DNA from: UBA6120 sp964495145
GTDB lineage: Bacteria > Bacillota_I > Bacilli_A > RFN20 > CAG-826
Length of the DNA: 54,678 nt
Reading direction: 5' to 3'
NCBI GenBank assembly: GCA_964495145.1
Contig: CAZBUP010000002.1
Coordinates: 1-54,678, forward strand
Shown piece by piece: positions 50,509 to 54,678 of this stretch. Every line of letters begins with the position of its first letter. Within the stretch, counting starts at the first letter, position 1. The notes beneath the pieces are model-generated. The model worked only from the letters and a program-made list of their open reading frames with translations, searched no databases and had not been told where the DNA came from. Made by a program: the position numbers and the translations under genes.

Positions 50509-51147
50509 ATGAAACCCTGGACCGAAATCGAATGCGCCGGTCGCACCTACGCGGTTATCTTGACCCGCAAGGCCATGCGCCGAATCACCATCAAGCCAGA
50601 ACCGGGCCGGCTCATCGTCCACGCGCCGTTTGGAGTCCCGCTTTCGGTCATCAAGGACACCGTAGCCAAACACCTCCCGAAATGGATGCCGATGCTTGCG
50701 CGCGAAGCACCCCAATCGAGTCATCACATGTATTTTTTAGGGCAGCGGGCCGCTAACGGAGACGCGTACCTCGGTACGATATTCCCGGGACCGCTTGATG
50801 ATTACCTTTCGAACGGGTTCCAAAAGGAACTTCGGAAAAAAGCCGTGACGCTCTTCACCAAAAGAGTCCGCCATTACGAGCAAATCATGGGCGTGGACCG
50901 CCCCTACGCCGTCATCGTCAGGAAGATGGCCGGACGTTTGGGCAGCAACAACAAAACCAAACATAGCATTACCCTCGCTTTGCGATTGATCCATTACGGA
51001 CTCGCCATCATCGACGCCGTCATCGTTCACGAATTGGCCCATCATTTCGCCTTCGACCATTCGAAGCGGTTTTATGAGGTTCTGGCCAAATACTATCCGA
51101 ATTACCGTTCCGAGCATGATAAAATCTTAAAGGGTCAATATCGATGA
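50509..51147 (+). CDS. YgjP-like (DUF45) zinc metallopeptidase
   Basis: About 212 residues. The N-terminal beta-rich domain (YAVILTRKAMRRITIKPEPG) and the C-terminal zinc site VIVHELAHHFAFDHSKRFYE (HExxH with a third His, near residue 175) match the YgjP-like/SprT-type family of unknown substrate. I take the ATG at 50509 (MKPWTEIE); the ATG at 50500 overlaps the proposed -10. Neither has a ribosome site. It overlaps the downstream methylase by ATGA, so the two share a transcript. Confidence 0.85.
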   Translation: MKPWTEIECAGRTYAVILTRKAMRRITIKPEPGRLIVHAPFGVPLSVIKDTVAKHLPKWMPMLAREAPQSSHHMYFLGQRAANGDAYLGTIFPGPLDDYLSNGFQKELRKKAVTLFTKRVRHYEQIMGVDRPYAVIVRKMAGRLGSNNKTKHSITLALRLIHYGLAIIDAVIVHELAHHFAFDHSKRFYEVLAKYYPNYRSEHDKILKGQYR

Positions 51148-51881
51148 TAAAAACGATCACCAGCGCCACCAATCCTTTGATTAAGCGATTGCATGCCCTC
51201 AAATCGGGCAAAGGGCCCGACAGCGCGTCGCATTTTTTGGTATACGGCCACCATCTGGTCACGATGGGACTTGAATCCAATCAAGTCGACATGATCATCG
51301 CCTTGAAACCGCTGGAGGGCATTTCCGAACGCATCGACCAAATCATCGTTCCCGAGCACGTCATCCAGAAACTGAGCGAGCAAGTCACCCCGCAACCCGT
51401 CCTGGCCATGTGCCGGCAGGTGGCCGAAGCCCCTCTTCAGGGCCATCGCATCATTTATCTCGACGGGGTCAACGATCCCGGCAATCTCGGCACGATCTTG
51501 CGATCGGCGGCCGCTTTCGGCGTCGATTTGGTGCTGCTGGGTCAAGCATGTGCCTCTCGCTATAATATAAAAGCCGTAGCCGCCAGCCAAGGCGCCCTGT
51601 TCCGCGTCGCCACCCGGCAAACCCATGAGAGCGATTTAAAGGAACTGAAAGACCGCGGCTATCGCTTCGTCGGGACGCTATTAGACGCCACGGCCGTGCC
51701 CTTGAAGGATTTCTCCTACCCTGAAAAAACGGTGATGTTTTTCGGCTCCGAAGGCCATGGGCTTCGACCCGAACTGATTTCGCTCATGGATCACAAGATC
51801 ATGATTCCAATGGCGCACATCGAGTCATTGAACGTCGCCATGGCCGCCGCCATCGTGTTGTACGATATGAAATACCGCTGA
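51144..51881 (+). CDS. TrmH/SpoU-family RNA 2'-O-methyltransferase (YsgA-like)
   Basis: A 245-residue SPOUT methyltransferase. The three SpoU motifs are present: DGVNDPGNLGTILRSAAAFG, FGSEGHGLRPELI, and IPMAHIESLNVAMAAAIVLYD with the knot-forming Asn. The N-terminal substrate-binding domain (TSATNPLIKRLHAL) resembles RlmB/YsgA proteins that methylate rRNA ribose. Target base unknown. In Bacillus the ysgA gene lies directly upstream of pheS-pheT, as here, supporting the orthology. Confidence 0.9.
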   Translation: MIKTITSATNPLIKRLHALKSGKGPDSASHFLVYGHHLVTMGLESNQVDMIIALKPLEGISERIDQIIVPEHVIQKLSEQVTPQPVLAMCRQVAEAPLQGHRIIYLDGVNDPGNLGTILRSAAAFGVDLVLLGQACASRYNIKAVAASQGALFRVATRQTHESDLKELKDRGYRFVGTLLDATAVPLKDFSYPEKTVMFFGSEGHGLRPELISLMDHKIMIPMAHIESLNVAMAAAIVLYDMKYR

Positions 51882-51897
51882 ATTATTTGTCTTGATT

Positions 51898-51906
51898 TGA
51901 TATAAT
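51898..51906 (+). promoter_or_regulatory. pheS promoter, extended -10
   Basis: TGATATAAT, a perfect TATAAT at 51901-51906 with the extended TG. The -35 region is not recognisable. It starts 17 bases after the preceding gene. Confidence 0.75.
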
Positions 51907-52128
51907 AGCCGTATACGTTGACGAGCAGTAGTAGCCCAGCGGTTAATTGATAGGGAAGAGTGACTAGTGGAACCACTCGCAAAGCGCCCGGGCGAATTCA
52001 CCTCCGAGTATGGACGAAGTCCCGTTGGTAGCGTTAATACCTTAGTGCGTAAAAACCTTTTTACGAAATAGGATGGCACCACGGCTTGACGTCGTTCCTT
52101 AGGAATGACTTTTTTTATTTTTTAGGGG
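51907..52128 (+). promoter_or_regulatory. T-box leader of pheS-pheT, specifier UUC
   Basis: The T-box core ATGGCACCACG is at about 52072-52083, followed by a terminator stem (GTCGTTCC with GGAATGAC, about 52092-52110) and T-run. An AGTA motif lies on the 5' side of stem I (51927-51930). The 3' side of the specifier loop reads GCGAATTCAC, with the phenylalanine codon TTC at 51997-51999 followed by a purine. Stem I pairing is less clean than in the tyrS leader. Confidence 0.88.
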
Positions 52129-52135
52129 GTATCAC

Positions 52136-53167
52136 ATGGAAGCAATCATCAACCGGATCTTGGCCGAAGCCCAAAGCGTAGTGGCCGGCATCGATTCGGA
52201 CGCGCTCCTGCAGGAAGCGCGCAACCGCTATTTGTCGAAGAAATCGGAACTGATGGGCTTGTTCGCCCAAATGCGCGACGTTCCGGCCGATCTAAAAGCC
52301 GGTTACGGCCAATTGATCAACCAAGCGCGAAACCAAATCGAAGCTTGGCTTGAAACCAAACGGATGGCCCTTGAAAAAGACGCGCTTCGGGCCCGCTATG
52401 AAACCGAAAAAATCGATATCACCCTCCCGGCCGCGACCGAAGAAGCCGGCGTTCGTAATCCGTTTTACATCGTCAAGGACGACATCATTTCGATTTTAAT
52501 CGCCCTCGGCTACCAAGTGGTCGAAGGACCCGAAGTCGAAAGCGACCACTATAATTTCGAATTGATGAACATCCCCAAAGACCATCCCGCCCGCGATATG
52601 CAGGACACCTTCTACATCGATCCGGTCAAATTGCTGCGGACCCACACCTCCCCGGTCCAAGCCCGGACCATGGAACGTTCCTCGGGACAGCCGATTCGGA
52701 TGATTTGCCCCGGGAAAGTCTATCGTCGCGATGACGATGACGCCACCCACTCGCACCAGTTCGCCCAAATCGAAGGCCTATTGGTCGACAAAGATATCAA
52801 TTTAGGTCACCTCCAAGCCACTTTGGATAAATTCATCAAAAAGCTGTTTGGGCCCAAACGCGAGATCCGTTTCCGGTCAAGTTATTTTCCATTCACGGAA
52901 CCAAGCGTCGAAGTCGACGTCAGCTGCAGCGAATGCGGCGGCAAAGGCTGTTCGATGTGCAAGGGGACCGGCTGGATTGAAATATTGGGCGCCGGCATGG
53001 TCCACCCCAACGTGTTGAGAATGTCGGGTTATGATCCCGACGTCTGGTCGGGATTCGCTTTCGGGGTCGGCATCGAGCGCGTGGCCATGCTCCGCTACGG
53101 GATTGACGACATCCGGCGCCTCTACCAAAACGATATCCGCTTCATCAAGCAATTCGTGAAAGGATAA
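52136..53167 (+). CDS. pheS: Phenylalanyl-tRNA synthetase alpha subunit
   Basis: A 343-residue class II subunit of normal size. The N-terminal coiled coil contacts tRNA. Motif 2 includes the CPGKVYRRDDDDATHSHQFA region, the active site has FRSSYFPFTEPSVEVDV, and motif 3 is GFAFGVGIERVAMLRYG. A CSECGGKGCSMCKGTGW cysteine cluster near residues 264-280 suggests a zinc-binding insertion, as in many PheS. The ATG follows GGGGGT after the T-box terminator. pheT begins five bases after the stop. Confidence 0.96.
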   Translation: MEAIINRILAEAQSVVAGIDSDALLQEARNRYLSKKSELMGLFAQMRDVPADLKAGYGQLINQARNQIEAWLETKRMALEKDALRARYETEKIDITLPAATEEAGVRNPFYIVKDDIISILIALGYQVVEGPEVESDHYNFELMNIPKDHPARDMQDTFYIDPVKLLRTHTSPVQARTMERSSGQPIRMICPGKVYRRDDDDATHSHQFAQIEGLLVDKDINLGHLQATLDKFIKKLFGPKREIRFRSSYFPFTEPSVEVDVSCSECGGKGCSMCKGTGWIEILGAGMVHPNVLRMSGYDPDVWSGFAFGVGIERVAMLRYGIDDIRRLYQNDIRFIKQFVKG

Positions 53168-53172
53168 TCACC

Positions 53173-54678
53173 ATGAAAATATCGTTAAACTGGGTCAAAC
53201 AGTACGTTGATTTATCGGGGATCGAACCCGCGACCATCGCCGAAAAACTGACTAACGCCGGCTTGGAAGTCGAGGCCATCGACCGCCTAGCCGTAGGTAC
53301 CCAACTCATTACCGGCTTCGTCAAAGAAGCCCACTTGATGGAAAATAGCGATCACTTGAGCGTTTGCCAAGTCGATCTCGGCCCCGCTTATGGCGTGGTG
53401 CCGATCGTCTGCGGCGCGCCTAACGTTGCCACCGGGCAAACGGTGATCGTGGCCCGGCCTGGAGCCGAACTCGCCCAAGTCCGCATCGGCAAATCGACCA
53501 TCCGCGGCTATGAAAGCCAGGGGATGATTTGCTCCTTGCTGGAACTCGGTGTCGATTCCAAACGGCTTTCGCAAGCCTCAATCGACGGGATTGAAGTCCT
53601 GCCTGAGGGAACCCCAATCGGCCGCGAGGACGTCTTGAGCCTGCTCGGGCTCGATGACGTCATTTTGACGATCAAAGTCTTGGCCAATCGTCCTGACGCC
53701 TTGGGGATTTATAACGTCGCCCGGGAATTGTCGATCCTTTTCGACCGACCTTTGAAGCCATGGATTCGACCCTTGAAAAACGGACCGGCGCCGGTTTTCG
53801 AAGTCAATGTGAAAACGAATAAATGCCCGCAATTCTCGATTCGAATCGTCAAAGGGATTGGCTCAGGCGTTACCCCGAAACCGATCGCGCAAGCGCTTTT
53901 GGCCATGGGCATGCGGCCGATTAGCCCCTTGGTCGACCTTTCAAATTACATCATGCTCCTCACCGGGCAACCGCTGCATTTTTATGATTTGGACCGGCTT
54001 CCCGAACCGCGCTTGACCATCGTCGACGATTTAGCGGCCCCCTTCCTGGCTTTGGATGAAAAAACCTATGAAGTGCAGCCGGGTGACATTGCCATCGTTT
54101 CCGGGTCGACGATCGCCTGCTTGGCCGGCGTCATGGGCAGCCGTCTGACCGGCGTGACCGATACTACCAAGAACATCGCCATCGAAGCGGCCAATTTCTA
54201 CGGACCGGCCGTTCGTCAAACTTCGATCAGGCTCAATTTGCCTTCGGAATCGAGCCAACGTTTCATTAAGGGCATCAACCCGCACCAAGCCGAAGAAGTA
54301 TTGGATTTGACCATTGCTTTGATCGGTGAAGTTTTGGGTTACGATACCTATTCGAAGTCGATCGCCCACGACCGAGTCGACCACCAATTGAAACGAATCC
54401 CCTTCACCCATGCGGCCATCAACCGCCGCTTGGGCAGCCAATTCACGCCAACGGAGATCGATGACACCTTGAAGCGAATCGGCATCCAGGTTGTCGAAGG
54501 ACCGCAACCCATAGCGGTAGTCCCGGCCCATCGTATCGACATCGACGGCGTGGCGGACTTATCCGAGGAAGTCATCCGCATCCGCGGTTTCCAACATATC
54601 GAGGTCAAACTTCCGTCCTTGACGGCTTTGCATACCGGCTTGACGGCATCGCAAGCCAAACTCGAACGCGTCAGGCAA
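53173..54678 (+). CDS. pheT: Phenylalanyl-tRNA synthetase beta subunit (N-terminal part, cut by window edge)
   Basis: 502 codons are visible and the frame is open to the right edge (full length is about 800). The B1 and EMAP-type tRNA-binding domain is intact (KISLNWVKQYVDL, then GFVKEAHLMENSDHLSVCQV and IVCGAPNV). The B3/B4 editing region contains KVLANRPDALGIYNVAREL and HFYDLDRL, and the start of B5 is at SQRFIKGINPHQAE. It pairs with PheS as alpha2-beta2. It is useful for comparison with the YtpR-like protein at 10370, whose equivalent domain has lost these motifs. Confidence 0.97.
   Translation, partial: MKISLNWVKQYVDLSGIEPATIAEKLTNAGLEVEAIDRLAVGTQLITGFVKEAHLMENSDHLSVCQVDLGPAYGVVPIVCGAPNVATGQTVIVARPGAELAQVRIGKSTIRGYESQGMICSLLELGVDSKRLSQASIDGIEVLPEGTPIGREDVLSLLGLDDVILTIKVLANRPDALGIYNVARELSILFDRPLKPWIRPLKNGPAPVFEVNVKTNKCPQFSIRIVKGIGSGVTPKPIAQALLAMGMRPISPLVDLSNYIMLLTGQPLHFYDLDRLPEPRLTIVDDLAAPFLALDEKTYEVQPGDIAIVSGSTIACLAGVMGSRLTGVTDTTKNIAIEAANFYGPAVRQTSIRLNLPSESSQRFIKGINPHQAEEVLDLTIALIGEVLGYDTYSKSIAHDRVDHQLKRIPFTHAAINRRLGSQFTPTEIDDTLKRIGIQVVEGPQPIAVVPAHRIDIDGVADLSEEVIRIRGFQHIEVKLPSLTALHTGLTASQAKLERVRQ

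Noticed and set aside
1..54678. Mycoplasma-type code with TGA as tryptophan
   Set aside because: TGA is used as a stop at several well-defined gene ends, including thrS and the ATGA overlaps at glgP and the M42 gene at 9291. Tryptophans are TGG.
1..54678. CRISPR array, insertion sequence, prophage, tRNA or rRNA genes
   Set aside because: I saw no regularly spaced direct repeats, transposase or integrase, no tRNA cloverleaf and no rRNA sequence. The only phage-like gene, the dimeric dUTPase, is also common on Firmicute chromosomes.

Overview
The window is a compact, gene-dense stretch of a bacterial chromosome with the layout of a Firmicute (Bacilli). The evidence is four T-box leaders in front of aminoacyl-tRNA synthetase genes, an infC-rpmI-rplT operon with an attenuator-like leader, Bacillus-type neighbourhoods (rpsD beside ezrA and tyrS; trmB, M42 peptidase and ytpR; rRNA methylase-pheS-pheT; polA-mutM-coaE near dnaB-dnaI; pfkA-pyk), a GcvP split into two subunits, and SD sequences of the AGGAGG type. 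TGA is used as an ordinary stop (for example in ATGA overlaps), so this is not a code-4 mycoplasma. Base composition looks near 50% GC by eye. A deep-branching Bacilli lineage related to the Mollicutes/Erysipelotrichia is a guess; the window alone does not fix the taxon.

Layout. 1-4.6 kb: 3' end of glgD, glgA, then T-box-leuS. 4.6-5.7 kb: an unknown acidic lipoprotein on the minus strand. 5.9-12 kb: a plus-strand run coaX, ECF S component (probably pantothenate), pepV, trmB, M42 peptidase, ytpR-like, pncB. 12.1-14.6 kb: a LacI/CcpA-type regulator and T-box-tyrS. 14.7-15.5 kb: rpsD with its leader (minus). 15.6-22.7 kb: an EzrA-like gene followed by a complete glycine cleavage operon gcvT-gcvH-gcvPA-gcvPB-lpd. 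22.7-31.2 kb: a minus-strand block with rplT, rpmI, infC, T-box-thrS, degV, ROK kinase, pyk, pfkA and a two-repeat AdoMet decarboxylase. 31.4-33.6 kb: dnaB-dnaI (plus). 33.6-41.7 kb: a MutM-CoaE fusion, polA, dnaE and nrnA (minus). 41.8-43.9 kb: a degenerate ADP-ribosylglycohydrolase homologue and ackA. 44-48.8 kb: glgB, glgP, dUTPase. 48.9-51.9 kb: a second M42 peptidase, another ECF S component, a YgjP-like metallopeptidase and a TrmH/SpoU methylase. 51.9-54.7 kb: T-box-pheS-pheT, with pheT cut by the window edge.

How the genes fit together. Glycogen synthesis and breakdown (glgD, glgA, glgB, glgP), glycolysis (ROK kinase, pfkA, pyk) and ackA point to fermentative sugar metabolism with glycogen storage. 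CoA is covered by uptake (ECF S component), type III pantothenate kinase and the CoaE half of the fusion. NAD salvage is represented by pncB. Translation genes are largely controlled by RNA leaders: T-boxes whose specifier codons I read as CUC, UAC, ACC and UUC, an L20-type attenuator and a probable S4 leader. Replication and repair are represented by dnaE, polA, mutM, dnaB and dnaI.

There is no mobile element, CRISPR array, tRNA or rRNA gene that I can support. I did not find a wholly new multi-gene system. The unusual content is individual protein and RNA architectures: the MutM-CoaE fusion, the tandem AdoMet decarboxylase with one dead half, infC starting at AUA behind an attenuator, an EzrA without its membrane anchor, an ADP-ribosylglycohydrolase fold that has lost its metal motifs, a shortened Lpd, and a YtpR with a worn-down tRNA-binding domain.
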